DNA of 64,000 bases from CAVXZE01 sp963766175 (GTDB lineage: Bacteria > Myxococcota_A > UBA9160 > UBA6930). Below the pieces are notes generated by a model. The model was not told the DNA's origin. It ran no database searches and saw only the letters and a program-made list of their open reading frames with translations. The DNA lies in contig CAVXZE010000009.1 of NCBI GenBank assembly GCA_963766175.1, forward strand, positions 1 to 64,000, given 5' to 3'. This document shows, piece by piece, positions 44,691 to 54,451 of this stretch; the first letter of the stretch is position 1, and every line of letters begins with the position of its first letter. Made by a program: the position numbers and the translations under genes.

Positions 44691-46328
44691 TCAGCGCCCA
44701 GAGACTCGAAACGTCCCCTCACGACGTGAGTCGGCTGCGCCACTGATCGTGCCATCGGAATCGATCTCGATGATGTGGATTCCACTTCCCTCGTACGCGA
44801 TACCGCTGACGTCGTGCCCGAAGCTCCGAAGCGCTTCCACCAGACCGTCAGCTCGCCCGCCCTCGATGGCTACAGAGCCGTTGCGAGCAACGACATTGGG
44901 CAACTCGATGGATTCGGCTCCGGTGAAACCCCAGTCGAGCACACCCACGATGGTCTTGGTCACATAGGCGATGATCGATGCCCCACCTGGGCTCCCCACC
45001 GCAAGGCGGATACCGCCGTCCGAATTGAGCACCAGTATCGGGATCATCGCGGAGCGGGGCCGTTTTCGACCGGCGACCGCATTGGCCACGGGAACTCCGC
45101 CTCTGGCCGGAACAAAGGAAAAGTCGGTGAGGTTGCTGTTCAGTACCAGACCACCGGCCACACGGCGAGTCCCAGAGACGAATCCGACGCTGGTCGACAT
45201 CGAGACGACGTTGCCCTGCGCGTCGGCAACCACGAAGTGGCTCGTGCCACCCGGCTCTGGTGAAGGGTGAACGGCACGCGGGAAGCCGTCGATGAGTCCG
45301 GGTCCGACGGCGACGCTCGCGGTGTAAGGATCGATCGTGCCCGCCCGCTGGGCGAGATATCCGGGATCGAGCAGCTCGTGGACCGGCACCTCGACGAAGC
45401 GATCGTCAGCTACGTACAGTTCACGATCCGCATAGGCGCGCTGCGATGCTTCCGCGAACAGATGCCAGCCAGCCGGGGTGGCGGGCTCGGAAGCGAGATC
45501 GAACGATTCGAGCTGACCGAGGATCGAGAGCGCTGTGACAGTCGAGGTCGGGGGCGGCGGCCCACACACCGTCCACTCGCGATACGGACGACAAATTGCC
45601 TTGTGGACATGCGCCTCGTAGCTCTCCATGTCCTCGAGCGTCAGGACTCCGGGCATCGGCTCCCGAGAAACCGCCTCGAGGATTGCCTCCGCGATGTCGC
45701 CGGTGTAGAACGACCGCCAATCCTTGGCGACGGAACGGAGGGTGCTGGCATAAGGAGCGTTGACGAACGTGTCTCCTTCGCGCAGAAGCGCGCCGTCGCT
45801 ATTGGAGTACAGCGCAGTGAACTCGTCGCTGGCGCCGACCCCCACCGCGAGTTTGAGACCGCCGGCCATGCGCCGGCTGACCTCGATCCCGTCGGTCGCG
45901 AGCCTGATGGCAGTGTCGAACAGATCGCCCCACGGCAGCTTGCCGTGGTCTCCGTGTGCCTTGGCGAGCATCGCAACGACCCCAGGGACGCCGAATACCT
46001 TCCCTGTACCGCTCGCCTCGAGGTAGTCCATCGGGGCGCCGTCCTCGCCGAGCAACATCGATGGTTCGGCGCCCAGCGGCGCTTCGATGCGACCCTCGTA
46101 GGCCGTGGCTGTCCGAGTCTCGGCATCGTAGTGCAGCATGAATGCACCGCCAGCGAGTCCAGAGCTCTGTGGTTCGACCAACCCGAGGACCGATTGGATG
46201 GCCACCGCTGCGTCGATCGCGCTTCCACCAGCTTCTAGCACGGACATTCCAACATCCGTAGCGGCGGGGTGCGCTGCGGCAACCGCGTAGCGCCTGGTCT
46301 CGTGCGCGGTGAAGTCCGGTTTACGCAC
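44691..46328 (-). CDS. Gamma-glutamyltransferase family protein
   Basis: 545 residues from GTG 46328, which overlaps the upstream stop by 8 bases. N-terminal VAAAHPAATDVGMSVLEAGG and GSAIDAAVAIQSVLGLVEPQ are family signatures. The autocatalytic nucleophile is Thr362 in GGTSHFVVADAQGN, followed by LTDF and PRSAMIPILVL. Members hydrolyse or transfer gamma-glutamyl groups, or act on related acyl bonds. No signal peptide is visible, so this one may be cytoplasmic, which is atypical. Co-transcribed with enoyl-CoA hydratase, suggesting a catabolic role rather than glutathione turnover. Confidence 0.85.
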   Translation of the reverse strand: MRKPDFTAHETRRYAVAAAHPAATDVGMSVLEAGGSAIDAAVAIQSVLGLVEPQSSGLAGGAFMLHYDAETRTATAYEGRIEAPLGAEPSMLLGEDGAPMDYLEASGTGKVFGVPGVVAMLAKAHGDHGKLPWGDLFDTAIRLATDGIEVSRRMAGGLKLAVGVGASDEFTALYSNSDGALLREGDTFVNAPYASTLRSVAKDWRSFYTGDIAEAILEAVSREPMPGVLTLEDMESYEAHVHKAICRPYREWTVCGPPPPTSTVTALSILGQLESFDLASEPATPAGWHLFAEASQRAYADRELYVADDRFVEVPVHELLDPGYLAQRAGTIDPYTASVAVGPGLIDGFPRAVHPSPEPGGTSHFVVADAQGNVVSMSTSVGFVSGTRRVAGGLVLNSNLTDFSFVPARGGVPVANAVAGRKRPRSAMIPILVLNSDGGIRLAVGSPGGASIIAYVTKTIVGVLDWGFTGAESIELPNVVARNGSVAIEGGRADGLVEALRSFGHDVSGIAYEGSGIHIIEIDSDGTISGAADSRREGTFRVSGR

Positions 46329-47121
46329 GCGGTTTTCTGAACTTGGCCACAGCTTCGAAGAACTCCGGAGCCGTGCACAACATGCTCTGATTGCGATTCT
46401 CCAGCTCAACGGCGTTTTCGAGGGAGGGCGCATCCAGATTCAGCCGGATCGTCTCCTTGGTCAGCCGCAGTCCACGTACACTCTTCTCCAGCATTTGCCG
46501 GGCTGTCTCTTTCGCTGTTTCCAGCAGCGCCTCGGCGGGGACCAGCCGAGTGAGCATACCGATGCGATCCGCCTCTTCCGCGTCAACCGTGCGCCCGGTC
46601 ATCAGGATTTCAGAAGCCCGTGCTATCCCCACCATCCGTGGCAGGAAATAGGTGGTTCCCAGCTCACCGCCGGACAACCCGATGTTGATGAAGGACGGCG
46701 TAAAGCTGGCTTCGGCACTGGCGAAGATGATGTCCGATGCCAGAACCATCGTCAGCCCGCCGCCGGCAGCGGGTCCATTCACCGCCGCAATGACGGGCTG
46801 CGAGATACGCCGCAGCTCCTTGATGATCCCACAGTACCTTTTCTGTATTTCCTCAAGGTGAATCGGAGCTGATCTGAACGCCTTGGCTCCCTCTTCGCTT
46901 GACAGCCGTTCATCCCTCAAATCCGCTCCTGAGCAGAATCCCCGTCCTGCACCCGTGACGATCAGCACGCGAATATCCGGCTCTCTGTCGAGTCTGCGGA
47001 ACAGATCGTACAGCTCGTCCAGCATTTCGAGGTTGATCGCGTTCAATCTGTCGGGGCGATTGAGTGTCAGCAATCCAATCCCCGCTTCGATCTCTTCGAA
47101 TACTATCGTCGCGTACGTCAT
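46321..47121 (-). CDS. Enoyl-CoA hydratase/isomerase (crotonase) family
   Basis: 266 residues. Oxyanion-hole and CoA motifs: GAGRGFCSGADLR (about 57-69) and VNGPAAGGGLTMVLASDI (about 112-129), with Glu at GLSGGELG, the position of one catalytic Glu. The enzyme would add water across 2-enoyl-CoA. First gene of a leftward pair with gamma-glutamyltransferase, and divergent from the TetR/molybdoenzyme operon 241 bases away. Confidence 0.9.
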   Translation of the reverse strand: MTYATIVFEEIEAGIGLLTLNRPDRLNAINLEMLDELYDLFRRLDREPDIRVLIVTGAGRGFCSGADLRDERLSSEEGAKAFRSAPIHLEEIQKRYCGIIKELRRISQPVIAAVNGPAAGGGLTMVLASDIIFASAEASFTPSFINIGLSGGELGTTYFLPRMVGIARASEILMTGRTVDAEEADRIGMLTRLVPAEALLETAKETARQMLEKSVRGLRLTKETIRLNLDAPSLENAVELENRNQSMLCTAPEFFEAVAKFRKPRA

Positions 47122-47149
47122 TGCCTGAGGGTGCTCAATATTGGTGCGC

Positions 47150-47202
47150 CGCGCAGCTCAGGAACGCCTCCGCTTCAGAATGTCCTGAAGCGCAGCAGCG
47201 CG
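47150..47202 (-). repeat. Hairpin repeat R2 copy 6 (inverted)
   Basis: On the minus strand: CTGCTGCGCTTCAGGACATT and CTGAAGCGGAGGCG. CGCTTCAG and CTGAAGCG form a perfect 8-bp stem. It lies in the promoter region between enoyl-CoA hydratase and TetR. Confidence 0.7.
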
Positions 47203-47315
47203 GTAGCTACATGTGATTTCGAGAGAATCGGGCTCCCGAGGCGAACAGGGAGCCGCGACCCGTCCCCGCGTGCCACCTCCATGGCAGGGCTTAACGGCCA
47301 GCATTCTGGTCCTAA

Positions 47316-47352
47316 ATGAATAATTGCACAGTTCTGAATATTAATTCATAAT
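47316..47352 (+). promoter_or_regulatory. TetR-type operator overlapping promoter
   Basis: ATGAAT...ATTCAT half-sites (47316 and 47344) flank an AT-rich centre. TTGCAC (47324), 17 bases, CATAAT (47347) fit a sigma70 promoter inside it. Probably bound by the TetR protein that follows. Confidence 0.5.
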
Positions 47353-47362
47353 CACCGCAGCC

Positions 47363-48097
47363 ATGGCGAGGAGCTGGGAGATGACGCAAGGGACGGTACC
47401 CCAGTTGGATAGGGGATCGCGGCGGCGGCTCCGAACCCGGGCGCGGCTCATCGATGCAGCGCGCCGCCTCATCGCCGAGCGAGGCGGGATCGATGCGGTT
47501 CCGATCGCGGAGATCACCGACGCGGCCGACGTCGCCATCGGCTCCTTCTACAACCACTTTCCCTCCCGGGAGGCCCTGTTCGAGGCGGTGGTGGGCGAGA
47601 CGCTGGAGGCTCACGGCCGGAGGCTGGATGCGATGGCCTCGGAGATCTCCGACGTCGCCGAGTTCTGTGCCGCCGGGATTCGTCTCACCATGCGGAGGGT
47701 GGAGGCCGACCCGGTCTGGGGCGGATTCATCGTCCAGGTGGGCACCTATCTCACTGAACTCGGATCGATCCTTGGCCAGCGCCTCGTTCACACACTGCAA
47801 CGCGGCATCCAGAGCGGGCGCTTCACCGTGGCCGACGAGGCGACCACGCTGGCTGTGGTCCCGGGTGCACTCTTTGGCGCAATGCACGCCCGGCTTAGCC
47901 AGGTACTGCCGGATTCATTACCGGATGACGCGGACTCCCTGGTGGCCGAGCAGTTGCTCCAGTTGCTCGGCCTGCCCCGGGAGGAGGCGGCAGAGATCGC
48001 CAGGCGGCCTCTGCCGGAGTCATCGGAGCTGCTGCTACCCGCCGCGGGCACGAATGACGGACAGGAAATTGTCATCAGCAGGAGGACGACGCCGTGA
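47363..48097 (+). CDS. TetR-family transcriptional regulator
   Basis: 244 residues (or 238 from ATG 47381, which has a better ribosome site). The HTH is at about 35-70: AVPIAEITDAADVAIGSFYN. The C-terminal ligand domain is helical. It overlaps the next gene by 4 bases (GTGA), so it is co-transcribed with the molybdoenzyme operon and probably represses it through the operator upstream. The inducer is unknown; a CoA ester or the substrate is plausible. Confidence 0.9.
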   Translation: MARSWEMTQGTVPQLDRGSRRRLRTRARLIDAARRLIAERGGIDAVPIAEITDAADVAIGSFYNHFPSREALFEAVVGETLEAHGRRLDAMASEISDVAEFCAAGIRLTMRRVEADPVWGGFIVQVGTYLTELGSILGQRLVHTLQRGIQSGRFTVADEATTLAVVPGALFGAMHARLSQVLPDSLPDDADSLVAEQLLQLLGLPREEAAEIARRPLPESSELLLPAAGTNDGQEIVISRRTTP

Positions 48098-49152
48098 CGG
48101 AGACTCACTCGAAACGCGGCCGCCAGATTGCGCTGGTCTTCGACCTGAACAAGTGCATGGGCTGCCAGGCCTGCAGCGTCGCCTGCAAGATGCTCTGGAC
48201 CCGCGACGAAGGCGAAGAGCACCAGTGGTGGTGCACCACCAACACCATGCCCGGCCGCGGCACGCCCCGTGACTGGGAACAGATGGGGGGAGGCTACCCC
48301 GACGGAAAGCTCGATCTCGGACACGAGCCGACACTCGAGGAGTTCGGCGGCGGCTGGAAGTTCAACAAGGAGGAGGTCTTCTTCGGCGGCAAGGGGCAGT
48401 CCGTCCACCTGACACCCACCACGGCCGAGGGCACCCCGCCCACCTGGGGACCCAACTGGGACGAGGACCAGGGCGCCGGCGAGTTCCCCAACGCCTACTT
48501 CTTCTACCTGCCGCGGATCTGCAACCACTGCACGCGCCCCGCCTGCGTCGAGGCCTGTCCCTCCGGCGCCATGTACAAGCGCACAGAAGACGGGATCGTG
48601 CTGCGTGACGAGGACCTCTGCCAGGGCTCGCGCAAGTGCATGCAGGCGTGTCCCTACAAGAAGATCTACTTCAACCACGCGCGCGGTGTGGCGCAGCACT
48701 GCAACCTCTGCTTCCCGAGGCTGGAACAGGGGATAGCACCCGCGTGCGCGCGGAACTGTCCCGGGCGTCTGGTGTTCGTGGGGATGCTGGACGACGAGAA
48801 GGATCCGGTCCATCGGCTGGTCCACGAGTGGAAGGTGGCGCTCCCGCTGCACGCGGAGTTCGGGACGGAGCCGAACGTCTTCTACGTCCCCCCGCTCTCG
48901 CCCTACCGGCTGCGGGAGGACCGCTCGATCGACACGGAGACGATGCGCATCCCGCCCGAGTACCTGGAGTCGCTGTTCGGACCGGCGGTGCACGAGGTCC
49001 TGGCGAGGCTTCGGAGCGAGATCGAGCGGGTGCGCGGGGGTGGCAGCTCGGAGCTGCTGGACACGCTGATTGTCTACGAGTGGAAGACGCTGTTCGGTCC
49101 CTTCGGCAAGGAGCCCGCCGTCGTGGACGCCGCCCGGGAGAGCGCGCGATGA
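48094..49152 (+). CDS. 4Fe-4S iron-sulfur subunit of type II molybdoenzyme
   Basis: 352 residues from GTG. Four cysteine clusters: CMGCQACSVAC (21-31), CNHCTRPACVEAC, CQGSRKCMQACPYKK and CNLCFPRLEQGIAPACARNC. The opening VFDLNKCMGCQACSVACK and WTRDEG segment match beta subunits of ethylbenzene, dimethylsulfide and steroid C25 dehydrogenases. It should pass electrons from the Mo subunit. No b-type heme gamma subunit or chaperone is encoded nearby. Confidence 0.85.
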   Translation: MTETHSKRGRQIALVFDLNKCMGCQACSVACKMLWTRDEGEEHQWWCTTNTMPGRGTPRDWEQMGGGYPDGKLDLGHEPTLEEFGGGWKFNKEEVFFGGKGQSVHLTPTTAEGTPPTWGPNWDEDQGAGEFPNAYFFYLPRICNHCTRPACVEACPSGAMYKRTEDGIVLRDEDLCQGSRKCMQACPYKKIYFNHARGVAQHCNLCFPRLEQGIAPACARNCPGRLVFVGMLDDEKDPVHRLVHEWKVALPLHAEFGTEPNVFYVPPLSPYRLREDRSIDTETMRIPPEYLESLFGPAVHEVLARLRSEIERVRGGGSSELLDTLIVYEWKTLFGPFGKEPAVVDAARESAR

Positions 49153-51950
49153 GCCGACCGGCGTCGAGCAATGCCACCGAAGCGCGGCAACGGGCGAAGA
49201 TCGAGCAGGAATGGGAGCGGTGCAGCTTCGGGACCCACTGTATGAACTGTATACCGGCCTCCTGTGTCTTCTACCTCTTCGTGAGGGACGGCAAGGTGGT
49301 GCGCGAGGAGGCGGCGGGCGTGATCGAGCCGGTCGAGGACGGTGTCCCCGACATGAATCCTCTCCTCTGCCAAAGAGGGCTCGCCTGGAGCCGGGAGCTC
49401 TACGCGCCGGAGAGGCTCCTGCACCCCCTACGTCGCGTCGGCGAGCGCGGCGAGGGGCGCTGGGAGCGGATCTCCTGGGACGAGGCCTTGAGCGAGACCG
49501 CGGACGCCATCCTCGACGCCATCGAGGAGGTCGGCTCGCGGTCGATCCTGATGGAGGTGAGCCCCCAGGTCGGAGCGAGCCTTCCGGCCTCGCGCTTCCT
49601 GGGAGTCATGGGCGGCACCAGTCTGGACGGCAACGCGACGATCAACGACTTCATCACCGGCCTGCAGCTGACCTTCGGAAAGTTCTCCTTCTCGCAATCG
49701 TTCGACGACAACTTCCACTCCGAGCTGACGCTGCATTGGCACAGCAACCCGGCATTCACGTGGATCCCGTCCTACCACTTCTGGACCGAAGGGCGCTACC
49801 GCGGCGCTGAGCAGGTGCTCATCTCCACCGACGTGAGCCCCTCACACGTCCACGTGGACTATCACGTGCCGGTGCGCCACGGCACGGACGCGGCGCTGGC
49901 GCTCGCGATGTGCCAGGTGGTGATCTCCGAGGGGCTCCTCGACTGGGGTTTCGCAGCGTCGCAGACCGACCTCTCTCTGCTGGTCCGGACCGACACCGGA
50001 GAGTTCCTGCGGCAGAGCCACCTGGAGGCCGGTGGGCGAGACGATCGTTTCTTCCACGCGCACCCCGAGCGGGGCGTGGTTCCCGCGGATCCGGCGAGCC
50101 TGCACCTCGACTTCGAGCCACTCGCCGAGGGAGAGCTGGAGGTCGAGACGCTCGATGCCGGCCGAGTCGCGGTCGAGCCCGTGTTCGCGCGGTTGCGGCG
50201 CCGGCTCGACCGGGACTACACGCCGGAGCAGGCCGGCGAGATCTGCGAGGCCCACCCAGACGTCATCCGCATGCTGGCTCGCAAGGTCGCGTCGAAGCGC
50301 ACCCGACTCAGTATGGGAATGGGAGCCGCCAAGTACTACCACGGCGATCTCATCAGCCGCTCGGCCCTCCTGCTGCTGGCCCTGACCGCAAACTGGGGGA
50401 AGAAGGGCGCCGGCACGGGTAGCTGGAACTCCTTCACCTTCGATGGCACGTCGACGGTCATGGCCAAGACGAAGCCTGGCGTCGAGGGCGGCATGGAGGT
50501 GGTGAACCTCGCCCGCATGATGCGCGAGCAGATGGTTCAGCAGGATCCCACGCTGACCGGCGAGCTGGCCGACCGGGTCCTGTGGAGGATGATGGGCGGC
50601 AGCGTGATGGTCCCGCCCGTCTTCTTCTGGTACCACCAGGCCGGCTTCCGGGAGCGCTGGAACCGGCGGGAGTGGGGCGATCCCACCATGAAGCGCAGCT
50701 TCGATGAGTACTTCGAGGAGGCGTCCCAGCAGGAGACCTGGAAGGTGGCTGCCGAGATGGCCGCCACCAAGCCCGCGCGCGTGCTGCTGGAGATCGGGGG
50801 CAACACGCTCAGGCGAACGCGTGGCGGAAAGAAGGCCGTGTTCGAGAACCTCTGGCCCAAGCTCGAGAAGGTCGTCTGCATGGACTACCGCATGTCCGAG
50901 ACGGCCCTTCACGCCGACATCGTACTACCGGCCGCACAGCACTACGAGAAGGCGGGTTTTCCGATAGCGGGACCGTACACCATGACCCTGGCTGTGAGTC
51001 AGGCCGCGACCCCACCCCACGCCGAGGCCCGCACCGAGTGGGAAATGTTGGGGGCCCTGTGCAAGAAGATCGGCGAGCGGGCGAGCGAGCGCGGACTGGA
51101 GAGCTTCACGCACAGCGACGGGCTTCCGCGTCGCTACGATGAACTCTGGGGCACGTTCACGCTGGACGGAACGTTGGTCGACGGGGAGAGCTATGTTGCG
51201 GAGGCGCTGGCCGACTCGGTGGCATCGGGGAACCTGCCTCCCGGCACCACGCTCGACACCTTCCGCCAGAAGGGACACAGCCGCTACAACGGCTGGTCCT
51301 TCAACCCGATGGGACAGGCCAACGCCTCTCCCTTCCCCAGGAACGAGACCCACACGCCGTTCCGCAACCACGTCGAGCTGGGTCACCCGTTTCCGACGCT
51401 CACCCGCCGCGCGCAGTTCCTGATCGACCACCCCTGGTTCCGCGAGGCCGGGGAGGACCTGCCGCTGCACAAGGACCCGCCCGCCATGGGGGGCGATCAC
51501 CCGTTCCGGCTGTCCGGCGGGCACGCCCGGTGGAGCAACCACGCCATGAACATGACCAACGAGGTCATGCTCGAGACGCACCGCGGAAAGCCCTTCGCGC
51601 TGATCAACGATCAGGTAGCCCGCGAGAAGGGGATCGAGGACGACGCGCTGGTGCGTATCTGGAACGACATCGACGAGTTCGTGGTGTCGGCCCGGACCAG
51701 CCCGGCACAGCGACCCGATGGCCTGACGATCTACAACGGATTCGAGGGCTTCATGTTCCGAGGCGGCAAGAGTTCGAAAGAGATCGAGCCCGGCATGGTC
51801 AAGTGGCTACACCTCGCGGCGGATGACGGCCACCTGCAGTACTCGCCGTTTGAGTGGCAGCCGGTGCCCTTCGACCGCTGTATCTTCGTCGACTGCGAGC
51901 TCTTCGAGGGCGAGCCGGATCGTGCCCGTTCGAAGAGCGTCGCGAATTAG
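49149..51950 (+). CDS. Type II DMSO-reductase-family molybdopterin subunit
   Basis: 933 residues, overlapping the beta gene by 4 bases. The N-terminal iron-sulfur ligands are H30-x3-C34-x4-C39-x34-C74, the NarG/EbdA pattern except for one extra residue between the first two Cys. The molybdopterin domains follow, with FDDNFHSELTLHWHSNP at the place of the Mo-ligand Asp region and LEIGGNTLRRTRGG later. There is no twin-Arg signal (MSRPASSNATEARQRAKIE), so the complex is probably cytoplasmic. Relatives hydroxylate hydrocarbons or steroid side chains without O2, or reduce oxyanions. Substrate unknown; the downstream acyl-CoA genes favour catabolism. Confidence 0.85.
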   Translation: MSRPASSNATEARQRAKIEQEWERCSFGTHCMNCIPASCVFYLFVRDGKVVREEAAGVIEPVEDGVPDMNPLLCQRGLAWSRELYAPERLLHPLRRVGERGEGRWERISWDEALSETADAILDAIEEVGSRSILMEVSPQVGASLPASRFLGVMGGTSLDGNATINDFITGLQLTFGKFSFSQSFDDNFHSELTLHWHSNPAFTWIPSYHFWTEGRYRGAEQVLISTDVSPSHVHVDYHVPVRHGTDAALALAMCQVVISEGLLDWGFAASQTDLSLLVRTDTGEFLRQSHLEAGGRDDRFFHAHPERGVVPADPASLHLDFEPLAEGELEVETLDAGRVAVEPVFARLRRRLDRDYTPEQAGEICEAHPDVIRMLARKVASKRTRLSMGMGAAKYYHGDLISRSALLLLALTANWGKKGAGTGSWNSFTFDGTSTVMAKTKPGVEGGMEVVNLARMMREQMVQQDPTLTGELADRVLWRMMGGSVMVPPVFFWYHQAGFRERWNRREWGDPTMKRSFDEYFEEASQQETWKVAAEMAATKPARVLLEIGGNTLRRTRGGKKAVFENLWPKLEKVVCMDYRMSETALHADIVLPAAQHYEKAGFPIAGPYTMTLAVSQAATPPHAEARTEWEMLGALCKKIGERASERGLESFTHSDGLPRRYDELWGTFTLDGTLVDGESYVAEALADSVASGNLPPGTTLDTFRQKGHSRYNGWSFNPMGQANASPFPRNETHTPFRNHVELGHPFPTLTRRAQFLIDHPWFREAGEDLPLHKDPPAMGGDHPFRLSGGHARWSNHAMNMTNEVMLETHRGKPFALINDQVAREKGIEDDALVRIWNDIDEFVVSARTSPAQRPDGLTIYNGFEGFMFRGGKSSKEIEPGMVKWLHLAADDGHLQYSPFEWQPVPFDRCIFVDCELFEGEPDRARSKSVAN

Positions 51951-51959
51951 GAGAAGATA

Positions 51960-53192
51960 ATGCGAATGAATGCGATCGTGGCCGGCGTCGGCATGACCCG
52001 GTTCGGGAAGCACATGGAGACGGGGCTCAAGGCCCTGGGTGCGGAGGCCGTCGAGGCAGCGCTCGAAGATGCGGGTATGGGAAGTGCAGATCTCGAGGCG
52101 GCCTACGTCAGCAACGCGATGGCCGGCATCGTCACTGGGCAGGAGTGCATCCGCGGCCAGGTGGTCCTGCGTTCGATCGGCATCGGGCGGATTCCGGTCA
52201 TCAACATCGACAATGCCTGCGGCAGTGCTTCCACGGCGTTCAATCAGGCCTGCGCGATGGTCTCGACCGGGTGCTACGACGTGGCTCTCGCTCTGGGCGT
52301 GGAGAAGCTCTACCACCCCGACAAGCAGAGGACCTTCCTGGCGCTGCGCGGCGGAATGGACGTAGAAGAGACGGAATCGTTTCTGGCCAGCATTGCTGCA
52401 GACCAGCCCGGGGTCGGCGAAGCGCCCAAGGCCAGTGGTGGAGGCGACAAGCGCTCTGTCGCCATGGACTTCTACGCGAACGTGGCGCGATCCCACATGC
52501 GCGAGTACGGGACGACGGTGGAGCAGCTTGCCGGAGTCTCGGCCAAGAACTCCGTGCACGGAAGCCTCAATCCGCGGGCCCAGTTTCGCGAGGCGTTGAG
52601 CGTCGACGACGTGCTTGGAGCACTGATGATCGTAGAGCCCCTCACACGACCGATGTGCTCTCCGATCGGAGATGGCGCCGCGGCGGCAGTGCTGGTGAGC
52701 GAGCGCAAGGCGCGCCAGCTCGGCCTCGAGAACCCGGTGCGCGTGGCTTCCAGCGCGCTGCACTCCGGGTGGGACCACGAGCCCGGGGAGCTGGACTCGG
52801 CGACACTGTCCGCGCGCGAGGCCTACGAGGAGGCGGGTCTCGGTCCCGAGGATCTGGACGCCATCGAACTTCACGATGCGACCGCCATCGGGGAGCTCAT
52901 GGCCTACGAGTCGCTCGGTCTGTGCGAGAAAGGCGAGTCGGGGAAGCTGATCGACGAGGGCGCCACCAAGCTGGGAGGCCGCCTGCCGGTGAACACCTCC
53001 GGTGGCCTGCTGCGCAAGGGACACCCGGTGGGCGCCACCGGAATCGCCCAGATCGTCGAGCTCACCGAGCAGCTGCAGGGCCGGTGCGGCAAGCGACAGG
53101 TCGAAGGCGCGACGGTCGCCCTGGCACACAACGGGGGCGGGGTCGTGGGAAGAGAGGCGGCCTCCATGTGTGTGACGATTCTCACCCGCTAG
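51960..53192 (+). CDS. Thiolase, SCP-x type
   Basis: 410 residues. Catalytic Cys in INIDNACGSASTAF (about 83), His in ELHDATAIGE and GHPVGATGIAQ. The layout lacks the usual third Cys of biosynthetic thiolases and matches sterol-carrier-protein-x type enzymes, which cleave branched or side-chain 3-ketoacyl-CoA. AGGAGA precedes the ATG. It follows the Mo subunit by 9 bases, so it belongs to the same operon. Confidence 0.9.
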   Translation: MRMNAIVAGVGMTRFGKHMETGLKALGAEAVEAALEDAGMGSADLEAAYVSNAMAGIVTGQECIRGQVVLRSIGIGRIPVINIDNACGSASTAFNQACAMVSTGCYDVALALGVEKLYHPDKQRTFLALRGGMDVEETESFLASIAADQPGVGEAPKASGGGDKRSVAMDFYANVARSHMREYGTTVEQLAGVSAKNSVHGSLNPRAQFREALSVDDVLGALMIVEPLTRPMCSPIGDGAAAAVLVSERKARQLGLENPVRVASSALHSGWDHEPGELDSATLSAREAYEEAGLGPEDLDAIELHDATAIGELMAYESLGLCEKGESGKLIDEGATKLGGRLPVNTSGGLLRKGHPVGATGIAQIVELTEQLQGRCGKRQVEGATVALAHNGGGVVGREAASMCVTILTR

Positions 53193-53216
53193 TCCGAATC
53201 CATCCAGGAGAAGACC

Positions 53217-54419
53217 ATGGGAAGCATCGAATACGAAGTGGAGCTGAGTGACGAAGAGCGAGCCGTACAGGCGACGGTGCACAGATTCGCCGAGGAGGTC
53301 ATGCGGCCCGCGGGGGCAGAGCTCGACGCGATGGCGGATCCCCAGGACGTGATCGCCGAGGGCTCGGTCCTCTGGGAGGTGTTCGAGAAGCACCGCGCCC
53401 TTGGCTTGGCCGAGCTTACCGACCCCGGGGGAGACCTGACGCCCAGGCAGCGGGCGCGGCTGCGCTGCATCATCGGCGAAGAGCAGGGCTGGGGGGACTC
53501 GGGGCTGGCGATCGGATTCGGTGTTGCCGGCTTTCCGCGGATGATGGCCCAGATGTCCGGGAAGCCGGAGCTGGTCGAGCGCTTCGGTGCCGACGGCTGC
53601 ATTGGCTGCTGGGCCGGGACCGAGCCGGACCATGGCAGCGATCTGATCTACTACATGAACAAGCCGGACGCCGAGCAGCCGGGTCGCCCGAACTGCATTG
53701 CGCGCAAGGACGGCGACTCCTTCGTGCTGAGTGGCCAGAAGGCCGCGTGGGTTTCGAACGGGACCATCGCCGATGCGGCCGCGATGTTCACGGCGGTGGA
53801 CATGGGCGACGGGGTGCGCCGCGACGGCGGATTCCTGGTCCCCCTCGACGTGCCCGGCGTGTCGAAGGGCAAGCCGCTGGACAAGATCGGGCAGCGTGCG
53901 CTGAACCAGGGGGAGATCTTCTTCGACGAGGTGCGTTTTCCGGCGGACTACATGGTGATCCCGCCGGAGGCCTACGGGATCGCGACCGAGATGATCCTGA
54001 CCATGGCGAACGGTGGAATGGGCTCGACCTTTGTCGGCGTGGCGCAGGCGGCGCTGGACCTGGCCATCGACTACGCGAAGGAGCGGGTGCAGGGCGGCGT
54101 GCCGATCTTCGAGCACCAGAGCGTGAAGATGCGGCTGTTCGAGATGTTCCGGAAGGTGCAGGCGGCCCGGGCGCTGAGCCGGCAGGTGACGCTCTTCAAC
54201 ACGATGAACGTCCCGCCCCAGCTCAAGCTGGCGGTCGCATCGAAGGTCACCTCGACCAACACGGCCTTCGAGGTGGCGAGCAGTGCTCTGCAGATCTTTG
54301 GGGGCAACGGGCTGAGCCGTGAGTATCCGATCGAGAAGCTGCTCCGCGACGCCCGGGCCTCGATGATCGAGGACGGCTGCAACGACATCCTGAGCCTCAC
54401 CGCTGCGGAGAGCCTGTAG
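53217..54419 (+). CDS. Acyl-CoA dehydrogenase family protein
   Basis: 400 residues. The N-terminal helical domain, FAD-binding middle (CIGCWAGTEPDHGSD, KAAWVSNGTIADAAAMFTAV) and C-terminal helices (FQ..EHQSVKMRLFEM, QIFGGNGLSREYPIEKLLRD) are complete. The end AGIEDGC-like region reads ASMIEDGCNDILSL; the catalytic Glu position cannot be fixed without alignment. It would introduce a 2,3-double bond into an acyl-CoA with ETF as acceptor. Operon member. Confidence 0.9.
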   Translation: MGSIEYEVELSDEERAVQATVHRFAEEVMRPAGAELDAMADPQDVIAEGSVLWEVFEKHRALGLAELTDPGGDLTPRQRARLRCIIGEEQGWGDSGLAIGFGVAGFPRMMAQMSGKPELVERFGADGCIGCWAGTEPDHGSDLIYYMNKPDAEQPGRPNCIARKDGDSFVLSGQKAAWVSNGTIADAAAMFTAVDMGDGVRRDGGFLVPLDVPGVSKGKPLDKIGQRALNQGEIFFDEVRFPADYMVIPPEAYGIATEMILTMANGGMGSTFVGVAQAALDLAIDYAKERVQGGVPIFEHQSVKMRLFEMFRKVQAARALSRQVTLFNTMNVPPQLKLAVASKVTSTNTAFEVASSALQIFGGNGLSREYPIEKLLRDARASMIEDGCNDILSLTAAESL

Positions 54420-54451
54420 CGACCGAGTTCACACAATCGGAGGTGGCGCCG

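Noticed and set aside
44691..46433. Longer gamma-glutamyltransferase start at 46433
   Set aside because: The extra 35 residues are antisense to nothing useful and overlap the end of the enoyl-CoA hydratase gene; GTG 46328 gives the family N-terminus.
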